Shown here piece by piece: positions 1 to 10,032 of a DNA stretch of 64,000 bases; the first letter of the stretch is position 1, and every line of letters starts with the position of its first letter. The position numbers were made by a program, and so were the translations under genes. The DNA is taken from NCBI GenBank assembly GCA_030704615.1, contig CM060731.1, positions 77,666,756 through 77,730,755 of the forward strand, given 5' to 3'. The notes below the pieces were generated by a model. That model did not search any database. It saw only the letters and a list, made by a program, of their open reading frames with translations, and was not told the DNA's origin. The DNA comes from Takakia lepidozioides. Lineage: Eukaryota; Streptophyta; Takakiopsida; Takakiales; Takakiaceae.

Positions 1-1892
1 GGACAACAATAAATGTCTCCCAATTGGTTGTCAGTCATACAATCCGTTCTCCTCCGGCACCCATGGAACCTGTGGGAGCCGGATAAACCTGGACCTTCTT
101 TGACTCCAATGCCATCCCAGATTGTGGCAAAACTGCTCTCTCCCCCACGAATCTCAATGCCTTCCGCACGTATGGTTATCTCCCAGTCAGATGTGACCCA
201 GAAATACTGGAGATCTTTGATGTATGCCGGGTTTCCGGCATGTATGCCATGCATATCTCTGTCTGCATCCCATACCAAGTTCTTGCCCCAATGCACACAA
301 TTCAGAAATGTGAATGGTAACCCATCCAATGGGAGGTTGTGTCGATTGTATTCAAAACCTATGGGCATCCGTTCCTCCAAGCCCACCAGCTCATAGAAAC
401 GGCGATGGATTGGTGTACGACATTCTGGGCAAGTGCTCATCCGCAAGGCTTGCGGAATAAGACATGTGAGATGAAACATATGTCCACATAATCCAAGTAC
501 ATGACATCCCTTTGGGCCGTATGGATTCCTACACATCGAACAAACTGTGTCATCTGATATCCATGACGACAAAACGCCTCGTGGTATCTCCTCCCTCTGG
601 GCCGGTTTGATGTGCCTGATCATCCTTGTTGTGGTGTCCTACTCTTCCTCTATCTCCAATTCCCAGTTTATGCTTCTGTTCGATCCCGAAATTTTGTGCT
701 CATATCGATCGAACATAGAATCCACATCTGCCCAATTGGTAGACCCGACGAACACGCTTGATGCGATGCGAAGATTGTTATACCTTTGCATGTTGACATA
801 AATGCTATCCACGCTACGGTTCGACATGCGTGTGACACGTTGCAAGCTTGACAGTGCCCGCTCTATCCGTGCTTCTCTGGAGGCCAAATGGGTCGCCCAT
901 TGTACCCAATTCTCCCAATCGCCATTCAATAGGACCCATGCCCGAATCTCCAGCGTTTTGGACAAGCGCCATGCAGTTGCCATGACAATGTCCCGCTCCT
1001 TTGTAACGCAGTCGACATCTAATATCGAGTTCATCTCGGTTTGAATGGTGACCCTCGAGCATTCCCCGGTTTCCAGTACCGGTTCTTTTCCTTTCCTCCT
1101 TCACTCATCCGCAATTTGCTGTTCCTCAACCATGGTTTCATCGGCCACAGGGTCAAGGACGTCCGTATTTTCGTGAATGATGAGGTCAATACTGCGATCG
1201 GGCATCGCAAACTCCGCGTCCATGTCCACGACGTTTGTTCGATCTTCATTGTGGACAACAATGCCTTCATTGTTTGGAGGCATGTCTTGCAATCTAGCTT
1301 CCAACTCGGCTATGCGCAGTGTTTGTCAGTCTAGTCGGTCCTGCAGGGTCCTGATTCGCTAGTCTCTTTCCGCCAGTTGTTCCTCTAACATTGCAGCTGG
1401 TTGTATTCCGAACGTGTCCGCGATGTACTCCAAATCGTATAGCAACCTTGCGTTCCTCCTACTAGCAGTTTGCCAATTCACTGGACGCAAGAGTATGACC
1501 TCTACGTACAACATGGCTGCCAATGTGTACGGGATTTGGCCCTTTAAGAGAGGTTGACCCCACAATGTGCAATGCACCTCATTCGCTCTATGCTGGAAAT
1601 GCAAGTTCGTGCAAGACCTTGACTCTGCGTAATTGTTTCGGGTTGGCACGTCATGCCTATCCAAAGGCCACAATCGATTGATGTGGTACCATTTCACGAA
1701 TTTTTTGCATCTTGCCATCGGCCACCTAAACTCTTCCGGAACATCCTCCCAGCCCTCTTTTGCTAGTATGCTAGGGTCACCATATACTTTCCAATTCAAG
1801 TCTTGCCTTGCCTATTTGATTTTCTTAGGGGGCGGTCCATGTTCATTGGGGTCATCTCTTCCATGACGGTCATTGTCCTGGCCCTCTGCCAT
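1..1892 (-). pseudogene. Decayed transposon-associated RING-H2 protein gene, runs off the left edge
   Basis: One minus-strand reading frame can be followed from an ATG at 1892-1890 to base 1. It is broken by five in-frame stops: TAG 1814-1812, TAG 1361-1359, TGA 1328-1326, TGA 1103-1101 and TAG 641-639. The amino end is charged with a PPPKKIK basic patch. A tryptophan-rich region follows (about 1800-1370), then a heptad-like coiled-coil stretch (LAERD...LQDRL...LRIAELEARL, about 1380-1280). A RING-H2 domain lies at 542-420: CSMC, then LCGHMFHLTC, then CPECR, giving C-x2-C...C-x-H-x2-H-x2-C...C-x2-C. The RING follows the last stop, so no intact protein joins all parts. I do not recognise the family. 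Its position downstream of a palindrome array and the same promoter module as the hAT gene suggest a transposon gene. RING-H2 domains usually mark E3 ubiquitin ligases; that activity here is inference. Confidence 0.6.
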
Positions 1893-2103
1893 TCTGCAAC
1901 AAATCGGAGCAACACTAAACGAGGTTTACTATTGTAGAATAAAATGATCATGGAAGCCAGATGAGGGCATATGGGAGCATTCTGCAACGACCTCACAGAA
2001 ATCGCGGCAAAAAATACCCCCCACCCAACCAATGGCCTCCTTCTCCACGTGACTACATGTCGTGGAATAATGAAATGTCACGCACACATAAGTTGTGTGG
2101 AGA

Positions 2104-2142
2104 AGAAGTGAGGGGAGAATGAGCCTCCCTTGGCTTATATGC
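2104..2142 (-). promoter_or_regulatory. Promoter-like module upstream of the RING pseudogene
   Basis: Read on the minus strand, a CATATAAGCC TATA-like box (2142-2133) is followed by GGGAGG, CATTCTCCCC and CTCACTTC (to 2104). The RING reading frame starts about 210 bases further on. The same order of motifs recurs at 3153-3122, 3321-3290 and, more divergently, at 7300-7263 upstream of the hAT gene. Promoter function is inferred from the TATA box and the position. Confidence 0.45.
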
Positions 2143-2222
2143 AACCCCCCCATTCCTCGGGCCACGTGCAGGGCTAACCTTCTAGAAGCGACCGCCAACT
2201 TGGCGGTCGCTCCATTTTTCGG

Positions 2223-2271
<49 letters not shown>

Positions 2272-3121
2272 GACCGCCAGAACTGGCGGTTGCTCCACTT
2301 TCCGAAAATAAAATAAGTAAGCAACCGCCAACATAGGCGGTCGCTACATTTACAGAGACATTAAAAATTGAAGCGACTGCCAGTAATGGCGGTCGCTTCA
2401 TTTTCAAAACAATTAAAATAAAAGCGACCGCCAGTCACGGCGGTCGCTCTATTTCCAACAAATTTTTAATAAAAGCGACCACCAGTAGTGGCCGTCGCTG
2501 GATTTACCAAAAAATAAAACAATTGCGGCGACCGCCTGTAATGGCGGTCGCTCCATTTGTTTGTCGAGGTCGCTCCATTTCCAACCAAATTTAAATAAAA
2601 GCGACTGCCACTAATGGCGGTCGCTGCAATTACAAAAAACAACAATAGCGGCGACCGCCCCTAATGGCGGTCGCTCGATTTTCCTCCAAAAAACAAAAAA
2701 GCGACCGCCAGTAACGACAATCGCTTCATTTCCAAAATAATTAAAATAGAAGCGACCGCCAGTAATGGCGGTCGCTTCATTTCCAAAATAATTAAAAAAA
2801 AAACGACTGCCAGTAATGGCGGTCGCTTTATTTCCAAAATAAATAAAATAAAAGCGACCGCCATGTATAAACCCCCCCCCCCCCCCCCCCTTCCTCGCTC
2901 CACGCGCAGGACAGACCTCGTAGAAGCGACCACCACCTTCGCGGTCGTTCCATTTAAAAAAAAACTGACCGCCAGTAATGGCGGTCGCCCCATTTCCAAA
3001 AATAAAAAAATTTAAGCGACCCCCATTACTGGCGGTCGCTGCATTTAAAAAAATAACCATTACAGCGACCGCCAGAAATGGCGGTCGCTGCATTTTGTAA
3101 AAACAAAAATTGCCAGTAATG

Positions 3122-3153
3122 GAAGTGAGGGGAGAATGACTGGGAGCTTATAC
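3122..3153 (-). promoter_or_regulatory. Extra copy of the promoter-like module inside array 1
   Basis: On the minus strand this reads GTATAAGCTCCCAG then TCATTCTCCCCTCACTTC. That is the same TATA box and leader seen at 2142-2104, but no transposon gene follows it directly. It is flanked by a C run and then by a GCGC-containing leader also seen near 2890 and 3190. It looks like a leftover 5' end of another element copy. Confidence 0.4.
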
Positions 3154-3289
3154 CCCCCCCCCCCCCCCCCCCCCCCCAAATCATTCCTCGCTCCACGCGC
3201 AGCGCATCCATTTCGCAAAAAAAAAAACAAAAACGATGGCGGTCGCTGCATTTATAAAAACAAAAAACTTCAAGTGATCGCCTGTAATG

Positions 3290-3321
3290 GAAGTGAGGGG
3301 AGAATGAGTCCGAGCTTATAT
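3290..3321 (-). promoter_or_regulatory. Third copy of the promoter-like module inside array 1
   Basis: The minus strand reads CATATAAGCTCGG then ACTCATTCTCCCCTCACTTC, nearly the same as the module at 3153-3122. No gene start follows within the array. It is probably a remnant of an element 5' end. Confidence 0.4.
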
Positions 3322-3392
3322 GCCCCCCTTCCCCCCCCCCGCCTCACTCCTCGCACCATGCACAGGGCACACCTCGTAGAAGCGACCGCCAA

Positions 3393-3469
3393 GGCACCTC
3401 AGCTTCCCCGCACAGAGGACGTATTGTACACGAACACCATCAGCAATTTTCGTGCTACTGGTCTTCGTC
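3393..3469 (-). other. 77-bp MULE transposase fragment in the loop position of an array palindrome
   Basis: Bases 3393-3469 match the reverse complement of 27610-27686 with two differences by eye. The second site is amino-terminal zinc-cluster coding sequence of the MULE-like gene, immediately right of the assembly gap. Here the fragment sits between palindrome arms AGCGACCGCCAAG (ending 3393) and CTTGGTGGTCGCT (starting 3470), where a normal unit has only a few centre bases. It cannot be translated as a MULE protein in this context. It looks like a captured or templated insertion. Confidence 0.75.
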
Positions 3470-3714
3470 CTTGGTGGTCGCTCCATTTAAAAATCCCAAA
3501 AAAACGACTGCAAAATATGGCGGTCGATCCATTTTCTAAAATTAAAAAACAACCGACCGTCACTATTGGCGGTCGCTGGATTTTCAGAAAACATAGAAAT
3601 GAAATCGACCACCAGTAATTTTACGAAGAAACAAAAGACGATCGCTATTACATCGCGTTCACTGTATTTACAAAGAATAAAAAACAAATGCGACCGCTAG
3701 TGATGCCGGTCGCT

Positions 3715-4179
3715 GCATTAAAATAAAAATGAATGCAGAGTTGGAAGCATGACACAATTGTTCTTCATTCCACAAGCAAATCACCGAACACAAACATGAG
3801 CAAGTGACGGTGCCTTTGACCGACATTTTGGCTGGTATACATATGAACAACATCTTTTATTTTCCAACACATACACAACAGCAATACAAATACTCATAGT
3901 GACAATGATCACACTGATATTACTTCACTATAGAAATATAAACATGTCTACTAAAATGTGCTGATGCATTCCTACAGCTGTTTTGCTTCAATTCCTTGTA
4001 CTGCTTCGATGGCGAGACGAAGAAGATCATAATCCTAATGCTCCGATGGATTGAAAATCCGCGTCACTCTCGACTTCACTACCATTGTCATGATCAGTGC
4101 TGGAATCGTCTTCCATATCCGACCTCATATGTCCAGGCCTTTGAATCTGCAAGCGACCTCGAACCACATTTAGTTCTCT
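3715..4179. other. 3' flank of the hAT pseudogene, no gene seen
   Basis: This AT-rich stretch lies between the last palindrome unit and the stop codon of the hAT tail. I see no coding exon, palindrome unit or clear terminal inverted repeat. It would contain the 3' untranslated part of the hAT gene. Confidence 0.4.
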
Positions 4180-6979
4180 CTAAGGTCGACTCCCATTCCA
4201 ATCTTGAATACCATCCACGGTATCTGGCCTGTTTGTGGGCCGATCGTCTACAAAAGGTTGGACTGTTCTCTGTCGTTTATGGACTTGGGACGCAATCGAA
4301 GGTGGTCTCGAAGGAGGTACCGAAGGGGGGTCTGCCCGTGATGGACCGACATTAGATGGTCCGGTAATCTGCTGCGCAACACGTCGATTAAGGTGGAATT
4401 GTAGTGGCAGGTTGTCATCATCTGAGGCTTCAACTTTCGCCCGGTCCAATGCAGCACAATGATGTGTGCGTGTAGAAGATAGATCAACCCTGTTGCTCTT
4501 TAATGTTCGCTGTGTTGATGGGAAGCTGGATCGGTTTTGGCATTGTGGTGGAGCTGGTCGTATCGGTGAGACATGATCCCGTCCCGTCGACTGTACAATG
4601 GGTTTGATACCATCGTTTGTATGAACAAGGTTGCGTACATCGCTCGGTCCTGGAAGTTCATCACCCCTAAGCTCCATTGGGGCACTACTGGTGGCTTCAG
4701 CGTGTAGTGGGGGGCGAGGGTCTACCCCAACTTCATTTTGAGGACCATGTTCTGGGGATGACACAATTGCAGCTTCACTTTTATCTGCAATACGCACTTC
4801 TTCAAGAAGGTCATCAAAGGTCGGCTGGATATAAGCATCCTCCTCTGTGAATGTAAACGGGTCATACGCATTTTTGGGAGCATCATCGGATCCATCTTCA
4901 CTATCGGAGGCAGATAATTCCCTCTGGGATGATTCTTTCTGAGGCTCAATATCGTCACTCATCGAATCTACCTCAGAAGCAGAGTCTTCTGAATGCAAAT
5001 TCCTCTCATACCATGCTACAGCATCATCCGCTGCCCTCTCACGTAGCAGTCGACAATTGGTATACACATATACCAATTTGTCAACCTTCGTGGGATTCAA
5101 CCTGTTGCGAATTTTGTTGTGAACAAATGATTAATTGCTCCAATTGCGTTCGCAAGATGAGACAGAGCACATTTGAGCAAGAATACGCTTCGCAATGGGA
5201 GCCAATGTTCTTGCTCCAGCTCCAATCAGATCCCACCATTCATGTGGTAATATATTGAGTTCTTTTGGATCTCGCATGTCCTCAAAAGGGCCGCGGCGAT
5301 CTAAGAAGCATTGGTACTCGGATATAGCTCTCTCTGCATGGTTCGGCGGAGCCAGTCGCATGACACTCGCACGAGGTCGGCCTTGGCATCAGCGTCATCT
5401 CGGAGCATGGTATTGTTGAGCAAAAATGGATTGAACAAAGCCCCCGCATAATGCAAGTCCATTCGAACCATCGAACGACGGTCGTAAAATGCATCCTCAG
5501 CACTGTCCGCAAATTTAGGTTCCAAGGAGAATGTAGGATGACTCAAGGATTGGACGTGCTTCTCAAGATTTTGCATTAGTAACCATGCCTTGCCCATTAC
5601 TGGTTGTTTTCCATCAAACTCCCGCAAGACGATTAATACCGGCTCTACCATATAAACAAAGTTTTCACATTTCTTCCAGAAATCATTGCTGCGAATGTTA
5701 TTTCGAACTTTTCGACTTTTGCCCAATGACTTGGCTTTTCTGGAGTCCCGCAATATCCGTGTGTACGCATCCCATTGAGGATCGATGATGGTTTGCTCCA
5801 GACTTCTTTTCACCGTCACTAACCGATCCACCATCAAGAAATTAGTGGCAAAACGAGTTTCGCCTGGATTGTGGAGGCTGTATTTGGGTTCGTGCCTCCT
5901 ATATATTGCCAAAGGGATGTGGTGTGTGCGGATGAACGACACAACAGTCTTCGCTCGCTTGACAAGTTGTTTTACCCACTGTTCTTTTCCCCAATCTTCC
6001 AAAATGAGGTCAAGGATATGAGCAGCACAACCTTGATAGTACATATGGGGATAACGTGCCAACAACATGTCTGCAGTGTTTCTCATGTTAGCGGCATTAT
6101 CTATGCATATTTGCACGATTCTATCACTTCCGACCTGTTCGATGAAGTCCGTCAATAGTTGACATTGATAACGTCCATCTTTTTTCTCGCCGCTAGTGTC
6201 GACCGATCCCAAGAATTGTTTCCCAACTGGACATACGAGCATGACATTGAACAACGGTCTATTTGTAACAGAACTCCAATCATCGGCACATATAGTGCTT
6301 CCATATTTTCTGATGCACTCCCCGTTCTATCGTTGACCTTTTGGGTAAGCTCGGTCACGACATCTTCTAGCAATCTTGTGCGGAGATTGTGATAAGTCGA
6401 AGGCACGTACGTGGATCTGGACTCCGAGGTTGCTCTAACGGCAGAAACAAATGCCGGAAGCCTTGCCACATTAAATGGTATGTTGACCTCAAAGAAAAAC
6501 TGCGCCCATTTTTTATCCAACTGTCTTTTCGCAGACAAGTTAAGACCTTCCTGCATGGATTGCTGCCGTAATCTTCTACTCCGTTGAAGTGTAGGGGTAC
6601 AAAGAGGTGATGAAACAGGTGTTACTCCGGCACAACCCACTTGTCCAAGGACACCCGAAGCCTCACAAGAGTCGTCCTGGATACTAATCGGGGCATCATG
6701 ATGGGAAGATGTAGTGTTCTGCTCATAAGTCATGTCCAGATCCAAAGACATTGGAATATTGCCTCCACACTGGGCAAAGTGGCTTTTTACCCGCATAGAT
6801 GCTTTAGAGCATAAACCCACCCCAGCGCTCTTCACACCTTTATAGCCGAGGTGAGCGAGCAACCGATCCTTACGATAAGAAAGCTTTAATCCACGTGGGT
6901 TGCACTCAACACTACCAGTGGCACTGACAGTGTTCGGGATTGCCGTATACCAAGGACTCCATTCCTCCCTCATCTTCAC
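4180..6979 (-). pseudogene. hAT-family transposase, broken by frameshifts and a stop
   Basis: Domains follow the usual hAT order on the minus strand. A BED-like zinc-finger relic comes first (about 6910-6770; one cysteine of the first pair is missing). A DUF659 region follows, with the catalytic ICIDNAANM motif near 6125 and a C-AAHILDLIL motif near 6025. The hAT dimerisation region (EWWDLIG...CERNWS) is at 5250-5140, and a disordered acidic to proline-rich tail ends at 4180. The frame changes near 6340, in a G-rich stretch before KYGSTICADDW, and again near 5365. A TAA stop directly follows the CERNWSN motif (5133-5131), and the frame then stays open into the NRLNP/DKLVYVY region. The gene is therefore dead as written. 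TATA-like DNA at 7300-7290 and palindrome arrays on both sides suggest it belongs to one element with them. Confidence 0.85.
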
Positions 6980-7262
6980 CCAATATCCACTCCCCTGGGC
7001 CCTAGCGATGTAAGCAACAAAAAACAGTCACCTATAAATGAACGTGTTGTGAATGTAGAGTGCAATGCAATAGCCCAACACTATTACACCTGTCAGCAAC
7101 CCAAGTGGGTCGATGTGGGTTGTAGTGTTGAGCTTATATACAATCTGCTGAAATGGCTTTGGTGGAAGCCACAATGGCAAAAGGTGCGCACCCTCCTCTT
7201 GGGCTACACTTTCTTTCAATGGAAAAGAACATCGAAAGCAACCTTAAGTGTTTGCGCCAAAA

Positions 7263-7300
7263 GAAGTGAGGAGTTTGGTGACCCTCCTCCCTTATATATG
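7263..7300 (-). promoter_or_regulatory. Promoter-like module upstream of the hAT pseudogene
   Basis: On the minus strand CATATATAAGGGAGG (7300-7286) is followed by CTCCTCACTTCTT (to 7262). This is the order found upstream of the RING pseudogene, though more diverged. The hAT frame opens about 285 bases downstream. TATA box and spacing make it the likely transposase promoter. Confidence 0.45.
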
Positions 7301-7407
7301 ATCCAAGAAGGATAAAAGTGAAATGAAAGTGAAATGAATAAATGACGAACCAATAGCGCCCACCCGAAAAAGGTTGTACAACCATATTTGTTATAATTTT
7401 GAAATTA

Positions 7408-8321
7408 AGCGACCGCTAATACTACGGTCGCTATTTCTATTTTTTATGAAAAACAAGCAACCGCCACTATTGCGGTCGCTTTTATTTCCTCTTTTTTTGT
7501 GCAATATTGCAGTCACTTCTATTTTGTATATTTTTAAATTTAAGCGACCGCCTGTATGGCGGTCGCTATTATTTTTTATTTCAAAATATAATGCGACTGC
7601 CGGTATGGCGGTCGCTTCATTTTTAAAAATATTTAAAATAAAGCGACCGCCAATATGGTGGTCGCTTTTATTTTTATTTTTATTTTTTAAAACGCAACCG
7701 CCAGTAAGGCGGTCGTTTTTAATCTTTATATTTTCAAGTTTAAGCGACCTCCAGGTTGGCGGTCGCTTAAACTTAATATATACTTTAAAATTGACGCGAC
7801 AGCCGGTTTGGTGGTCACAAATATTGTACTGTTTTAAAACAAGCGACCACCTGTGTGGCAGTCGCTTTTATTTTCATATGTCGCTTGTTTTATTTATACA
7901 ATTCTAAATTTGTTAAACTTGTCGTTTGTTTTTCTATATATATAATTAAGCGACCGCCCAATGGCGGTCACTATTTTTTCTAATATATTTTTGAAATTAT
8001 CCGACCGCCATATGGCGGTCGCTTGTTCTGTACATATTTACAAAATTGTGCGACCGCCAATACGGCAGTCGCTTGTTTTCTTTTTTAAATTAGGCGACCG
8101 TCAATGCGACTGCCAGTCTTGTTTTTTTTTTAAAATAAATTGAAGCGACCGCCAAGATAGCGTTCGCTATATATATTTTTTAATTCAAAAATAAAACGAC
8201 CACCAATTCGACCGCCAATCTGGCTTCTTAAAAAAATAAATTGAAGCGACCGCCAATTATGACGGTCGCTATTTCTTTTTTAATTTCGAAAACAAAGCGA
8301 CCGCCATAATTGGCGGTTGCG
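7408..8321. repeat. Palindrome array 2, about 18 units
   Basis: The motif is the same as in array 1 (AGCGACCGCC...GGCGGTCGCT) with the same period near 50 bp and AT-rich spacers. Unit starts include 7408, 7541, 7641, 7742, 7842, 7949, 8144, 8243 and 8296. Centres differ from array 1 (often AATAT or TAT), so the arrays are not simply recent copies of each other. It lies upstream of the hAT gene on the minus strand, mirroring array 1 on the other side. Confidence 0.9.
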
Positions 8322-8452
8322 TTCATTTTGTTAATTTTCAAAATGTATTTGCCACTGCCAACGTGTCGGCGACGTGGCTGCTTAAGTGGCAGTATTTTAC
8401 CTGGTACTATTTTTACCAGAATATTCCCCGAACCTGACGTGACGGAGGTCCC

Positions 8453-8505
8453 ATCAGCGTCAGGTCTGACGTGACCTGACGATGACGGACGGACGTGACG
8501 CTGAT
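8453..8505. repeat. Nested inverted repeats in a TGACG-rich stretch
   Basis: ATCAGCGTCA at 8453-8462 is the exact reverse complement of TGACGCTGAT at 8496-8505. Inside lies a second pair, CAGGTC and GACCTG around TGACGT (8461-8478). The sequence follows directly after palindrome array 2 and could mark an element end or a protein-binding site; that role is a guess. Confidence 0.5.
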
Positions 8506-10032
8506 AACCGGGTCGAAAGCTAAGAAGCACATTGATGGCCCTTATCTTATTACTGACATTTTACCTAGTAGATAGTATGTTCTTCTTACACAGTATGCCT
8601 CTACTCCTCATTTGGCTAGTTCAATTCATGTATCTCTCTTAGTTCCATGCACTCTAACGTTTGACTTGACATGTTTGAATGTGGAAAATAGACAGGTGAT
8701 TTACACCCCTACTAGGGCTGCCCTCTCCCGCAGTCCATCCTGTTTCGTGTACCTTTGCATCCTTTTTGTGTACCTTTGCATCAGCCAATATTCTCATGAG
8801 TATTTGCCTTGAGCTACCAGAGCATCTATTCATGTACAGACACGAGTTCATCGTGTAGTCACATTATGTTCAAGCACATTAGTGTTTGTTTTAGGTTTTA
8901 GAGATTTCAAGGTTTGCTTCATTTCTATTATTTTTCACCGTTACATACCTTAGTCTCCCTACTTTTTTACAATTATTTATTTAACTATCATCAATGCCTC
9001 ATTCACTTGGATGATTTATTCATCCATTTTTTATTCATCCATAATAACGTCGACATTAGTGTCAAGGTATGGATTCTAGAGACTTAGTCTGGTGGAGTTA
9101 TCAACCCATATAGCAGATCCGTACTCCAAGGCAGGTCTAATAACGCGGCAAAGTAAGGTTTTCTTGACCTCAGAGTTAATGGATTGTTGTTTAAATACAA
9201 GCTAAAGTCTCATCACTTGACCTTCACTCTGTCCCACATCACATTTCTTCTTCATTTATTTTTATTTTTTTTGGGTCTTCATTCACATATTCACCTACTT
9301 TATTGAATGACTCTATATTAGGATATCCAGTAAAGGCTGTTATTTTTTCTTCTATCTATCTCTATCCGTCGAGACTAAAGAACGTTGACATTCATATTGA
9401 CGTTCTATTCTTTATATCATTTCTTATTTTTCTTGGTCCTCATCGACACATCCACATGACATATTCTAATTCTCTTAATATTTCTTCACCGCGGGGAATC
9501 ACAATATCGCCTTTTTTGTGTCTTTGCAAAGGTCATGGCAGCATGAACGACTACATTGATTACATGAAAACACGAAGGTTTGTGGTTGATGACATCATCG
9601 GAGGAGCAGACGTGCGCGATCGCGTGTGCTTCATTCAATGCAAATCGTCACCTACAGAAGCCCTATTGAACAATAGCTAATACCAAACTGTACGTTTATC
9701 ACCATTTTCAGATGAAAGAACTTGCTTGTAGTACTCAGCTTGAAAAAACACTCCTATTTCACCAGAACATTCATGTCTAAAAAAAGATGTAATTTTGGCC
9801 TTCCATATCCAATCATGATGTACAATTCCTCCTTTCTGGTTTGATCACCACATTGTCTCCCACTCTATAATTATTTCCCCCATGTAATAAAAATTTCGAA
9901 ATTACAATGTTGTCGTCGAAGCTACTCCAATTGTGATCAGTGAGAACTCCTCGATTTTTCCAATATTGTTCTAAATATGACTTTGTTTCCTCCGTTAGTT
10001 TTATCCTTTGAGGCCGTTTTCGTCCGACAAGT
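8506..10032. other. About 1.5 kb without a recognisable gene
   Basis: Only short open frames are present (for example 9303-9680), with no recognisable domain. The start (8506-8700) vaguely resembles the end of a retroelement integrase, but I cannot support that. The rest is AT-rich and leads into the transposase remnant at 10 kb. Confidence 0.4.

Larger units (their letters stand above)
2187..3714. repeat. Palindrome array 1, about 25 hairpin units with a period near 50 bp
   Basis: Each unit is an imperfect palindrome of about 25 bp with arms AGCGACCGCCA and TGGCGGTCGCT and a 1-5 base centre (often GTAA or similar). AT-rich spacers of about 25 bp separate units. Examples start near 2187, 2371, 2423, 2475, 2527, 2600, 2651, 2751, 2803, 3063, 3553 and 3690; the run 2371-2527 is spaced at exactly 52 bp. 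Arm changes are often on one side only, so units are degenerate. The array also holds a 48-base A run (2223-2270), C runs (2872-2890 and 3153-3177), two promoter-like modules and one inserted gene fragment. Long open frames through it are by-products of the repeat and should not be read as genes. Confidence 0.9.

Noticed and set aside
2611-3251. Long open frames on the minus strand through array 1
   Set aside because: They translate the palindromes into repeated RPPLLAVA or ATAITGGRF strings in several frames at once, which is a by-product of the repeat.
7374-7907. 177-codon open frame through array 2
   Set aside because: Same artefact as in array 1; no protein domain.
2187-8321. CRISPR-like appearance of the regularly spaced palindromes
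   Set aside because: The genome is eukaryotic, the repeat units are degenerate, the spacers are AT-rich low-complexity DNA rather than unique sequence, and no cas genes are present. The regular spacing is a real feature but not CRISPR.
8506-8720. Possible end of a retroelement integrase
   Set aside because: Only a short loose resemblance (AKKHIDGPYLI-like) with no flanking integrase core or LTR.
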